27,772 bases of DNA from contig BFEA01000811.1 of assembly GCA_003427395.1 (NCBI GenBank), positions 309,305-337,076 of the forward strand, given 5' to 3'. Shown here in pieces: positions 1-8,813 of this stretch (positions are counted from its first letter, which is position 1; every line of letters starts with the position of its first letter). Made by a program: the position numbers and the translations under genes. Below the pieces are notes generated by a model. That model was not told the origin of the DNA, made no database searches, and was given only the letters and a program-made list of their open reading frames with translations. The stretch is from Chara braunii (taxonomy: Eukaryota > Streptophyta > Charophyceae > Charales > Characeae).

Positions 1-503
1 AAATTAAAAAAAAAAAAACAAGACCAACAATGAGGGGCACCCAAACCATTCACTTTTCTCATTCTTCTTTTTAACTCCCCATTCACTGTGCCTCTCATGT
101 ACAAGGCTCGCCACGTTGACGAAGTTGAGCACGAGCACCACACATCCCCGTGTGCCATAACAGCCCACTTGTATGCTGTGAGAACGCCACAAAGCGAAGG
201 CTAGGGGATAAACAAGGGGAAGAGAGATGGAGAGAAAACAAACAAAGAACGACGAAGTAAGGGAAAGTACAGAGTGTTTAATGAAGAAGGCAAAGGGGAG
301 GATAAGAAAAGGTTACGACAGAGATGACATACATTGTAAGATGAGGTTGACGACCACATGGAAGACCTAGCTCGGCATTCTCCATACAAAAATAGCCACG
401 ACGGCTGGCACTGAGCATACCCACTATACACCCCCAACAATTGGCATGTCGGTTGCAGGCCAAAATAAGGAAGAACGTTCACCACAAAAGACCATGCATT
501 TGT
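1..503 (-). pseudogene. RING-family fragment R1 (second RING plus downstream exon), broken
   Basis: Read on the minus strand, this starts within the second RING-like module seen in copies R3 and R4. A Cys pair (CMVFC) lies at about 484-498, followed by ACNRHANCWGC and GMLSASRRGYFC, and the terminal pair CHLC comes after them. The frame breaks twice: one base is lost near 470, and there are 26 rather than 27 bases between the last two Cys blocks compared with R4. Further down, a pyrimidine-rich tract ends in CAG next to position 175. It leads into a conserved stretch reading YKWAVMAHGD, as in R2 and R4. The left end runs out of the window. The homology is clear from conserved Cys/His spacing. 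The function, presumably ubiquitin ligase-like, is inferred, and this copy cannot encode an intact protein. Confidence 0.7.
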
Positions 504-777
504 AGACTCCTGCTTCCACCAACTCAACAGCCTATAGCCTAGGACCGAATCTAGACCTCAAATGGGCAAAAGGGAAGAAAAGAAACGACCTCAAGGGCCA
601 AAAAGGACAGAACATACAGAGACTCTCACAATCAGATTAAGGGATCGAGCCCAGCAAGGCTCACACACACAAAGAAACAAACAACCACGGTACAGGTCAC
701 CGGATCAAGTCTCGAAGAGCTCAAAACCAGACAAAAGCAGATAGAAGTAGCATACAGCCCGCATAACACTGCATGCA
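504..777 (-). mobile_element. Truncated 3' LTR of the Ty3/gypsy element (LTR copy A)
   Basis: On the minus strand this begins TGCATGCAGTG directly after a polypurine tract. It matches the first roughly 290 bases of LTR copy B (8814-9901), including the shared text GACTTGATCC, GGTGACCTGTAC and AGGTCTAGATTCGGTCCTA. The match stops at GGAGTCTACAA, where RING-family DNA begins without a gap. The LTR is therefore cut to about a quarter of its full length. An ORF on the opposite strand at 562-744 has no independent support. Confidence 0.75.
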
Positions 778-790
778 TTCCTCCCCTCCC
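778..790 (-). other. Polypurine tract of the gypsy element
   Basis: On the minus strand this reads GGGAGGGGAGGAA, immediately before the TG of the 3' LTR. A purine tract in this position primes plus-strand DNA synthesis in LTR retrotransposons. Its location fixes the LTR start at 777. Confidence 0.7.
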
Positions 791-980
791 AGGAAGCAAG
801 GACCCCATGCTAGGAGTGTCCACGAGGAGAGCGTCTGAGAGGTTGCCCTTTCTGTTCAGCCTCATAGGCGCGCACGACTGAATTCGCAGACTTGAGAAGT
901 TCCTTCCTTATGAACCATCGGTCCACTGTGTGAGGATGGAAAAGGATCTTCACAATCAGGTTCTGTGCCCCACTGGTCTT

Positions 981-2032
981 CTATGCTCTCGACTTCAATC
1001 CCTTTCCAAGGAGAGGAGGTCCGAACTGCGGTGGCCAGTTAGGAAATGCATCAGCAGGACTGGAAGGCAGCAGCTTTGAAGCATGGAAGAATGGATAGAT
1101 CTTGATGTGAGGTACAGCAAGTACGTAGGAAGGTCCAAATGGATTTGCCCCCTTAGTATCAAGCACCTTCCATGGGCAGTAGTAAACAGGCAACAACTTT
1201 CTTAAGATATGGTGTTCGCCAGTTAGCTCGGATCTTTTCACCCAGATCCGGTGACCTGGCCGTATAGTAGAGGGAGAGCGATGCTTGTTAGCCTGTTCGA
1301 TCATCCTCTTCTGGCCTGGAACATATTGATTCACCCTTTCTTTAGGTCTTTCTCAAATCATCCATAGGCTGTCACGGTCGGTGGCAAAGCTGTATAATAC
1401 ATAAGTTTTGCCCTGGACAGATGTTTGTCCCAGTCCTATTGATCAGGTGTAATCACAGGACGCAGCAGCTGCAACAGGACCTGGTTCATCACTTCAGCCT
1501 GTCCATTGGGGTTTCGGGATGTCTCCCAGAGGTCATCTCCAGTCTGCAATGAAGGTAGTATTTGCAATACGACTGCCAGTCATCGCTGCAGAATATGGGA
1601 TCTCTGTCACTGACAATGGAGGATGGGCACCGATGCTTAGAGGGGATAAACTCACCATACTTGGTGAATCTATCGATACAAACCATTACTTGTCTCATCC
1701 CACGTGACGTGGTCTTGCCCAAATCTTTGAAGTCAATGGACACAGACTCACCTAGACCATTAGGGATAGGTAGAGGTTTAAGTAGTCCCATAGGAGGCCA
1801 CCTGTGGACCTTGTTCCTTCGGCACAACTCACAGGTCTCCAAGTGCAGGATATTGTCCTTCATCTAAGACCAATGGAAACATTGGGTCAGGGCAGCATAC
1901 GTCTTTAAGAACTCGGAAGTGACCACGAGCATCATAACTCTCTGAAATCAAACGAGTAATGATTTTCCAATCATTAGGGATACACAGACACTCTTCCCCC
2001 TCGCTGACTGTGTACAGCAAGCCTGAAGTCAA
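981..2032 (-). pseudogene. Integrase remnant (zinc finger, core, C-terminal domain)
   Basis: The HHCC zinc-binding region lies at about 1830-2030, with ESYDARGHFR and then CELC after a frame change at about 1860. The catalytic core at 1489-1863 keeps a first Asp (SIDFKDLGKT) and a second Asp (IVSDRDPIF). The third catalytic region is corrupted, reading HPETPMDRLK where families usually have a helix carrying Glu. The C-terminal part at 981-1334 has RIWVKRSEL, LLPVYYCPWKVLDT and the FHASKLLP motif typical of gypsy integrase ends. Stops between 1335 and 1489 separate the pieces, though the translated text there is still integrase-like. It is a dead remnant. Confidence 0.88.
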
Positions 2033-2139
2033 GGCATAGTATGGCTCAGAATTGGGTCAGTCTGTAGATTCGCAAGGATGGGTCCAAAGACTGGGTCCTG
2101 AGGCAACGCATCAGCAATGGCCTGCCTGGTGGAATCAGC

Positions 2140-2690
2140 AAAAGAGTAAGTATTGACAATGGAAGCAAAAGGATCAAATCTTCATAACAATGCATCAGCC
2201 ACCCTATTATAGCACCCCTTTTTGTGCTTCAGTTCGAAGTCAAAGCCATCTATGAATTGAATGTACCTCGCCAGCTTATCATTTAACTCACCTTGGCTCT
2301 TCATCCATTGCAAGGTGGAGTGATCAGAGTAGATCTTGAAGTGTCTCCCAAGCAAGAAAATGTTTCCACTGTTTGAAGACAGACAAGAGTATAAAGTTCC
2401 TTCTCATAGGTGGAAACCGAAATTTTTTGTACCTTTATCTTCGTACTCACGAATTCCACTGGTTTCAAGGTTGTTGAAGAACCGCATCAACTACATATTG
2501 ACTTGCATCCGTAGTGAATACAAATGGCAAGGTAGGGTCAGGTAGTTTCAGCACAGGTGCTAGGGTCAAGGTTTTCTTCAGTTTGGAGATAGCCAATTGA
2601 CATGGAGCCATCTAAAAGAAACATCCTTAGCTAGCAGGTTTGTCAGGGGAGTGGCAATAGTAGACACGTTCCTCATGGACTGTCTATATT
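2140..2690 (-). pseudogene. RNase H domain and RT-RNase H linker, heavily broken
   Basis: No long ORF survives, but pieces in shifted frames are recognisable on the minus strand. They are FTTDASQYVVDAVLQQ (the first RNase H Asp strand), YSDHSTLQWM, LNDKLARYIQFIDGFDFELKH and a VADALL-type end. This is the RNase HI domain that follows RT in Ty3/gypsy Pol. The next stretch (about 2040-2160), reading NTYSFADSTRQAIADALP, links it to integrase. Several frameshifts and stops are present. Confidence 0.78.
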
Positions 2691-2785
2691 AGGATGTACG
2701 ACCCGTGAAAGACCTCACATCTCTGACTGTTTGTGGTTGCGGCCAGTCCCTAACATCAGCAGCCTTAGAGGATTCTCGGGAGTGG

Positions 2786-3546
2786 TCATTCGCAAAAATC
2801 ACTCGTCCCAAAGGTAGCAAAAGATGACTTTTCTTTATTGATTTTGTATTTATTCTCTCTCGGAATCTGCAGAATCTTTTTGAGATGACCAGCACGGATC
2901 ACCACAACAAACTCATCCAAATATGATCTAAAAATGCAATTCATTTCAATCTGGAAGGTATCTGGCGCATTGCACATACCAAATGGCATGACCAGATACT
3001 CATAGGTGCCAGACCGGGTTTCAAGGGTTGTCTTGTATACATCCTCTTCAGCCATTTCGATCTGATGGTACCCGGATTTCGATCAATTTTGTTGAAGACT
3101 TTGCAGCCCTGCACTATGTCCAACAAGTCACCGATCCTAGTCAAAGGCTCCGAGCTCTTCCTAGTGATCTTCTTCGGGCCTCTGTAGCTTATGCACATCA
3201 CGAGCTCACCACTTCCCTTTGGAACAAAGAGAACTGGTGCCCCATACTCAAATGGGTTAGGCCTGATCCATCCCTTTTCTACTAAGGATTCCAACTGCTT
3301 CCTCAACTCGTCCAGTTTAGCAGGTGACACTCTATAGACTCTTCCCTTGGGACGGGTAGACTCGGGCAGAATTTGGATGTGGTGCTTGGTCTGCCTATGC
3401 ACAAGTCCACTAGGCTCCTGACCCAAATCAGCGAACTCATCAACCCCCTGTTGAATGGAAAGATCGATTTGAGAAGGGGAGGAGTCTGAATCTGTTTGAG
3501 AGACATAATCCACAAACAAATTCTCATGGTCAGTCTCCTTCGACAA
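2786..3546 (-). pseudogene. Reverse transcriptase domain remnant
   Basis: Landmarks in order on the minus strand are the fingers (LVEKGWIRPN, then GAPVLFVPKGSGELVMCISYR), the palm Asp strand region (CKVFNKIDRNPG) and, after a frameshift near 3055, the motif EYLVMPFGMCNAPDTFQ. The catalytic YxDD segment should follow the strand at FVVV. Instead the frame reads FVVVIRAGHLKKIL, so the two active-site Asp residues are gone, apparently by a small deletion. Normal gypsy RT has these Asp residues, so this copy is catalytically dead. Downstream text (PRENKYKINKEKSSF) still follows the family. Confidence 0.9.
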
Positions 3547-3764
3547 CTTGTAAAACTCCCTGACTTTCAGGCAGTAACAGCTTGTCTTAGGATGGTGATC
3601 AATGGCTAGGACACATTGTCTTCACTCACCGTGTTAGTTCTTCAACTGATTGGGCCCCCCTCAATTGAAAATTGGGCAAGGCCCAGTCAATTGAAGGATT
3701 AGTGCCTTTCAGCCACTGCAAACTGGAAACCAGATCAAAGGGGAGGTGAGGGAGACATAAAAAT

Positions 3765-3983
3765 TCAAAGATTGTTTGAGTTCCCCTTTTTCATCAAAGG
3801 TGACTGATACATTTTTGACCACTTTTTGACTAAAACAAATTGTGAGTTACCTGCCTGAATCTCCAGAGGATGCTCAAGGTCTGAAACCTTAAGACCCAGT
3901 CCAATAGGTGAAATGAAGTTCCTGGTTGCTCCACAGTGAAGCAAGGCCTTTGTTCTAGTTCTGTTAATTTGAGCCTTCAACAT
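3765..3983 (-). pseudogene. Retropepsin (aspartic protease) remnant
   Basis: The 72-residue frame has TKALLHCGATRNFISP, which aligns with the A-L-[LIV]-D-[ST]-G-A-[ST] active-site motif of retrotransposon aspartic proteases. Here the catalytic Asp is His and the next Ser/Thr is Cys. A hydrophobic strand (QFVLVKKW) follows, as in the family. The frame opens just after the acidic Gag-Pol spacer and ends before RT. The missing Asp means no protease activity. Confidence 0.72.
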
Positions 3984-4281
3984 GATTAGTTATGATCTCT
4001 TCTTGTTCTTCTTCTCCTTTAACGGGAGATGAAGAGAAATTAGTTGGTCACTTTCCTCCTCTAATAAGGGTTCATCAATAAAGGGTTCAACGTAAAAGAA
4101 CATTGAGCCCTTTGCAGCCTCACAATTTTGAGCCTTCAACGTGATTAGTTATGATATCTTCTTCTTCTTCTTCTCCTTCAACGGGAGATAAAAATTAGTT
4201 GGTCACTTTCCTCCTCTAATAAGGGCTCATCAATAAAGGGTTCAACGTATGAGAACATTGAGCCCTTTGCAGCCTCACAAA
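3971..4281. repeat. Imperfect 159-bp tandem duplication
   Basis: The unit at 3971-4129 (starting GAGCCTTCAAC) is repeated at 4130-4281 with a few substitutions and small indels, chiefly in the CTTCTTCTT stretch. Both units share GGTCACTTTCCTCCTC and GAGCCCTTTGCAGCC. On the minus strand they cover an acidic spacer between gag and protease. The duplication either happened in this copy or is a family feature. Confidence 0.9.
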
Positions 4282-4432
4282 AATCAGGCTCAGATGTTGA
4301 TTCCTCTCCCGGTAGGGAGGAAGTCAGTTCAACAGAGTTGGCTGCAACCTCCGTTGTCCTAACTAGTTTTTTGAATGGTTGCAGTTGTTGTGATTTAGTT
4401 ATGGCAATCCTTAACATAGTGGTTGCCCCCAC
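4178..4432 (-). pseudogene. Acidic Gag-Pol spacer segment
   Basis: This 84-residue minus-strand frame has an acidic end (FIDEPLLEEESDQLIF). It sits between the gag remnant and the protease. The duplication unit at 3971-4129 repeats its coding text in another frame. No domain is recognised. It is assigned to the retroelement by position and by having the same orientation as the flanking domains. Confidence 0.5.
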
Positions 4433-4750
4433 CCCTCAAACAAACCCCCCCTATCCTTCCTCTTTTATCCAACTCCATGGATCTTCAGATCTCTCCAAGG
4501 CAAAGAGGAAGCATCCATGAGACTTGCTGGGCACTTGCCAAACTTGGGAAGGTTCTGTTGTTGAGGACCACTTGGACGTTTGCCTGACCCTTAGAACCTG
4601 ATGGCCTTTATCCCAAGAACTGAGTGACCCTAGTGAGGGCATCAATGCCCGGGCCAGCATTTGAGCAGCCTGGTGAGTCTAAGGTTACAAAAACATTTGA
4701 ATTAAATCCATACCATAAGAAAGAGCAAATATAAATATAGATTCTGAGAA

Positions 4751-4825
4751 GAGCCATATGAGGCGAAAGTCTCATGTATGGTTCGGAAACCGAGCCATAT
4801 CAGCAATTAGATGGTTTAGGTTAAC
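4751..4825 (+). ncRNA. Group II intron domains V and VI (3' end of a cob intron)
   Basis: Positions 4751-4784 form a 34-nt hairpin with all domain V hallmarks. The lower stem starts GAGCC and ends GGTTC, with AGC as the catalytic triad at 4752-4754. There is a two-base bulge on the 3' strand, and a GAAA tetraloop closes the upper stem. A second, weaker hairpin (about 4788-4823) fits domain VI. An unpaired A at 4818 lies 7 bases before the inferred intron end (AC at 4824-4825), the usual place for the branch point. Domains I-IV are absent, so this is a fragment that cannot splice. Confidence 0.88.
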
Positions 4826-4966
4826 AATCGCTTTTTTAGTCTTCATTACTTCCTTTTATAATTGCAGGTGCTAGTATTCTTCATATTGCTGCTTTACATC
4901 AATATGGTTCCAATAATCCATTGGGCATTAACTCTTCTGTAGATAATTTTTTATTCCTATTTTTAC
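4826..4966 (+). pseudogene. cob: Cytochrome b (cob) exon fragment, nuclear copy
   Basis: The translation begins NRFFSLHY, which in cytochrome b precedes a transmembrane helix. After a 4-bp loss near 4855 it continues as [18 protein letters not shown] and then LGINSSVD. This helix carries a haem-ligand His in complex III cytochrome b. About 7 bp are missing after the VD codons, and then text for F-Y-[SP]-Y-F-Y follows to 4966. GINSSVD resembles algal and bryophyte cytochrome b rather than the flowering-plant form, from general family knowledge. The ORF starting at 4921 is an accidental frame through this fragment. Confidence 0.9.
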
Positions 4967-5660
4967 GATGCGCCGTCTCACAACCAATTTTTACCTCCCT
5001 TTTCCTTCTTCCAACTCATGGAAGAGGAGGTGCCATGGTGTACTTCTCAAGTGTTACCCTAAGAAACCATGTCAACTTGGCCTCTTCAAACATGGACAAG
5101 CCAGGAGTGGAGGTAAGGCGCTCGGACTCTGCATAGAGTTTGGTCAGGGAACCCCTGTATTTGGCCTGGCCAAGGCCAACCAACCCATTTGCAGCCTTTA
5201 GGGTCTTTCCCTTGTCTGCAAACCTTGCTTGCAAGTCCTGGAACCATCCAACCTTACTGCAGCAGCCCAGTCAGTAGGCTGTTTCTAAGACTTGCTAGCC
5301 TCAGAGTTAGCCCATTCAAGTGCAGACCCTCCCATGAAGGCCACTCTTGCTGTGACCTTACCTACCTTTGGACAGGTGAAGCCCCCTCAAATAGGACTTT
5401 ATAGAGGCCACCCAGTTTAACACGTCCACTTTGGGGTCATCCCTAGTGAACTTGTCAGGCTGGGACACCTTGGGGTACCTAGGTTCAATCATAAATGAGC
5501 CTGCAGGTCTTGATCCAAAGGTAACCATTCAGTACGGTTTCTTCTCCTTGGGAGGATTAGCAGGTCAGCTTTTGGGTGTACTAACTAGGGTGGTTGCAGC
5601 AGAGGAGGATGATGCATGTGAATGGGGAGAAATTTGGGTGGAGTAATAGGTGGGGGCTTA

Positions 5661-7286
5661 CGAGCATGTGATAAGCCATGATTCATACTTCGCGGCTACA
5701 CGTACCCTTCAGAGTAAAACCCAAAGTAAGCCCCAAAGCACGGATCTCAGATGATCAAAGAAAGCGCGGTCCGTTTTTCAATTTTGGGGATTAAATGCAC
5801 GCATCTTTCAAAATTGCCCCTATCCTCGTTCAAATTAGTCCCCCACGCAGACGATTAGCGACCACGCAAAGGAATTCAAGAAACAATTATGAAATTTAGT
5901 TGTCAACATTTAAACTTCCTTCATACTAGAGCGCGCAGTCATTTTTGCATTCTTGCTTACCGCGCGCACTCGCTTTCCACTTTGGATGCGCTCGCCACCT
6001 TCCCTTCTTGCTAAGCGCTCCACCATGCATGTCCCTTCGTCTTCCCCCAACTCTTCGTCTGACCCTCCCCTTACTTTTCGGCTTGATTGATTGGTCGTAG
6101 GTTGGGATGGCGGATCAATGCTACAAAAGCGAACTTACGTGCACAGCTTGAGCGACCACTTCAGTTGAACGAATTTTTTTATCACGCCGCCTTCTTCGAT
6201 CCTTCTAGAACCTTCTTCTTTCTTCTGTCCTACTCATCTACACCTCTCGTTACCCGCATCACACGCAGGTGCCCCCCCGCCTTCCACGCTATAAATTCTC
6301 GCAGCCCCCTCCCCTATCTCGCGTTGATCTCAGCCGCAATGTTGCAGACAAGCTATGCGCGAAGACCACGGTGCCGAACAGGCTCGGCATTCCCGAGGGG
6401 CGGAGTGACGGCGTGGGGTGGAACTAGCGGTAGACTTGGGGTAAGGCAGTCAGAGGGACTGAGCAATAGTCGCCACAAGAACGTGGCTAGCGGCAGGGCC
6501 TCGTGGTTCACATTGGGATTGGGTTGGTGGCTAAGCACGCGGGGTGCCACTCTTGATGAGATAGCGAGGGGCTAGCTTGTTCTCCATCGCTGCATTGTAG
6601 ATGCGTCAATAATGCTCAAACTAGGTGTGGATACTCAAATGCATGCATGACATTGGTTGTGATTGTCTGTGGATGCTGAATGCTTCGCTGTCAGAAAGTC
6701 AGTGAATGTACGTGCAAAACCGTGGAGCAATGGTTTTGAGTGTGTTTGCGCACATGAATGTGGCTCTGGGGTGCACTGGGTCTTGAACTTCTGCTTGCAT
6801 GTACACGAGTGTTGAATCCCATTGTTCTCTCACGAACTACCGATCTCCTCACCTAGGGTGTGCGCGAGATCGTCGCCAGCCTTTTCCTCTCGTGCAACAA
6901 CCGCCACGTGTCGGTTTCTCCGCTCACTTGGGTTGATAGCCAGTAACCGGGGACGTTGGGCGTTCGCATTTTATCGGCCCGCCCGCCATTTTTGCTACGG
7001 TGACGATTTTTGACTTGACGACCTCGTGGTCTGAGCTTGCATGTTTGATAAGTGGGATGATAGGGATGTTTGGGATTTGGAGTCAAGGTCTGCTGTGCTG
7101 AACGCGAGCGCGGGTAATTGCCCGTGCTAGAACCTCGCGTCGATCTGTCACAGCGATCTCCCGCCCTTCCCAATCGCAGATGAAGATGATGTGTACTGCG
7201 ATGCAAACGTGCGGAGGACACTATTGTGAGTCGACCGGCTTCATCTTTACAATCCGCTAAGGCTTGCCATATAGGAGGGAGTGGGT
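5661..7286. other. No recognisable gene; GC-rich single-copy-looking DNA
   Basis: The retroelement similarity ends by about 5660. The following DNA has CG-rich patches (CGCGCGCACTCGC near 5960), a TATA-like CTATAAATT at about 6289 and several open frames of 60-160 codons. The longest (6087-6575, plus) and 6853-7299 (minus) show no domain, no convincing codon pattern and no known motif. A promoter for an unseen gene is possible, but nothing decides it. Confidence 0.4.
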
Positions 7287-8269
7287 TTATTCTGACCAAT
7301 CGATTTTCTTCCCCATCATTGATCTTTCCTTACACGGATTCGACGATGCTCCCATTGTCAACGGCCCACACCACGTGGAAGCCTCATCTTCACTGTCGTT
7401 GGTGACGACTGGGAAAAACTTATGTTCCTGGCGGAGACTGGCGATGAGGTACAAAGGTTCAGTTCGTTTCCCAGACCTCACCCATAACACGGGAGGTCTT
7501 CCGAAGAGATTTCCAACCTGGGCACCGCCAGCCCCACCCCTGTCAGATAACACGTTCCCCGGTCAATCGAACGGACCTCCCGTCCTGACTCAGATGCCTA
7601 GGAGGTCTCTGCTTCCTGAGTCCCTGCAGTAAGGTTGGTGTGAACCTGTCGCAAGAGAAGCGAATAGATGCAGCACCTTTCCTTTTTCTTCCCCTTGACC
7701 ATTATTTTGTGGATGACACTTTAGGGCATGTGTGCTCCCAAAAACCGCGGCGGAGCGATGTTCGATTATTCCCCGCCTGCCAGCATGCCTCGGCCACGCC
7801 CCAGTTACTCTGATCAGCGTCTCCTCGGTATGAAACGCTGTGCGGAGCATGAGGTTGTGCATCACAAGCAGGCCAGCGTTGCTGGAGGAGACTCTGAGAG
7901 GGAGGTCTGCCTGACCTCTATCTGGGTCTGGCAGTCCTCCACCTCAGAGATCATGTCCATCCAGGCTGTATGGACATCTCTGACTGTTATGAACTCCAAA
8001 TGGATCCACGCAGCCAGCTTCCTGTGGGTCTCATTGAATCTTTCATCAGATGCAGCCCTCAGGGAGTAGTCAGCCAATTCAGCCCTCTCAGTCACCTCCC
8101 GAGTCCTCATGTCATTTGTCTCCTTCTCTTTCAGCAGCCACTCAAGCCTCTTTCGTGGTCTCTGCATCTCAATCTCAAGCTCCAGAGCAGTTTTGGGAAT
8201 TTCACGATCCTTGCCTTTCCCAGAACCGCCTGAGGGTTTGGAGTCACCCATCTCGGCAATTCTTTTCAC
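7287..8269 (-). pseudogene. Broken ORF with a charged coiled-coil N-terminus, possibly Gag-like
   Basis: The first part (8269 to 7862; a second Met at 8251 opens MGDSKPSGGSGKGKDREI) has a basic, Gly/Ser-rich start. A highly charged helix follows, with stretches such as RKRLEWLLKEKETND and SDERFNETHRKLAAW, consistent with a coiled coil. Near 7862 a frame change joins it to the frame running from 7865 to 7287, which has one stop at about 7590 and contains FFPVVTNDSEDEASTW. The combined length would be about 325 codons. I do not recognise the family. Charged N-terminal helices of this kind occur in plant retroelement Gag proteins, but a decayed host gene is equally possible. Confidence 0.4.
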
Positions 8270-8365
8270 AGAAAAAAAGATAAAATAAAATTCAGACCAG
8301 TGCTCACGCGCAGAGTAACAGACTAATCAGAATTACACTGTGCTGTTTACTCAGTCAGAGAGAAG

Positions 8366-8765
8366 GGTTCCATGTGCCCAATTACAATGTGTGTCCTCTC
8401 TGTTGTCAAGGACAGACTCATTCTTGAGGTTTTTCTTATCCTCTCCTTTGCCTTCATCTTCATTCCATGCTCCGTACGTTCCCTTACTTCCCCCTTTTTT
8501 CTCTCTGTGTTCTCTTCATCTCTCTTCCCTGAGTTTATCACCTCCCGCTTTACTCTGCCTCTTTCTCACAGCGTACAAGTGGGCCGTTATGGGACACGAA
8601 AATGCGGGTGGCGAGCCTTGTACGTGAGAGGCACGGTGAAGGGGGAGTTAAAAGAAGAATGAATGGTTTCAGTGTGCCCCTGATCTTTGTCCTGTTTTTC
8701 AACCTTTACCGTTTGTTTCGCAAAGTGCGTTCTTTGGGTTCATTGTTATGTGACAATATATATCC
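8366..8765 (+). pseudogene. RING-family fragment R2 (end of second RING and downstream exon)
   Basis: Similarity to R3 starts at TTCCATGTGCCC and includes the final zinc-ligand pair of the second RING (VCPLCCQG). The spacing to the preceding Cys codon is 16 bases instead of the 27 of R4, so the frame is broken. An intron-like pyrimidine-rich segment ends CTCACAG at 8571. After it comes TACAAGTGGGCCGTTATGG, shared with R1 and R4. Similarity to R4 persists to the GTGACAATATATA region. The first RING and the upstream part are absent. Confidence 0.68.
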
Positions 8766-8813
8766 TCTGGCCGTGTTCTCAACTTTCGGGCCTCTTCAAA
8801 CAGTCTATTCCAA

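Larger units (their letters stand above)
4685..4966 (+). other. cob: Nuclear mitochondrial insertion (NUMT): cob intron end and exon
   Basis: This AT-rich segment carries the 3' end of a group II intron followed by a cytochrome b exon, an arrangement known only from organelle genomes. Both sides are gag sequence of the retrotransposon read from the other strand. The right edge is sharp: cob similarity stops after TTTTTAC at 4966. The left edge is approximate (4661-4690), because intron sequence upstream of domain V is not well conserved. Two small deletions disrupt the cob frame, as expected for a non-functional nuclear copy. Confidence 0.88.
504..5530 (-). mobile_element. Decayed Ty3/gypsy LTR retrotransposon
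   Basis: Gag, aspartic protease, reverse transcriptase, RNase H and integrase remnants occur in this order on the minus strand. A polypurine tract and a 3' LTR piece follow. Integrase downstream of RT/RNase H marks the Ty3/gypsy (Metaviridae-type) order. Every domain carries frameshifts, stops or lost catalytic residues, so the element cannot act autonomously. No 5' LTR is visible to the right of about 5660, so the 5' end is missing. A mitochondrial fragment interrupts gag. The family looks related to elements of streptophyte genomes, but I cannot name it. Confidence 0.9.
4440..5530 (-). pseudogene. Gag remnant, split by mitochondrial DNA
   Basis: On the minus strand a short frame from about 5528 contains RYPKVSQPDKF and DPKVDVLNWVASIKSYLRG, which resembles the start of a plant retrotransposon Gag capsid domain. 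After stops it continues as ARVAFMGGSALEWA. The frame 5016-5234 (LQARFADKGKTLKAANGL, then [20 protein letters not shown]) carries the later capsid helices. Coding text resumes at 4660 (QMLARALMPSLGS). Between 5015 and 4660 lies unrelated mitochondrial sequence on the opposite strand. No CCHC zinc knuckle is visible. The plus-strand ORF at 5431-5646 is antisense to this region. Confidence 0.72.

Noticed and set aside
562-744. Basic 60-codon ORF on the plus strand
   Set aside because: It is antisense to LTR copy A, and the same sequence in LTR copies B and C is not open.
5431-5646. Plus-strand ORF of 71 codons
   Set aside because: It is antisense to Gag coding text recognisable on the minus strand.
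6087-6575. 162-codon plus-strand ORF
   Set aside because: It has no domain and no coding-like features in CG-rich DNA, and the opposite strand is also partly open.
8789-8812. GGGCCTCTTCAAACAG as a second MITE terminus (also at 13021)
   Set aside because: Similarity between the two places extends to the left of GGGCC, and no inverted partner end was found, so it is a shared repeat segment rather than an element end.
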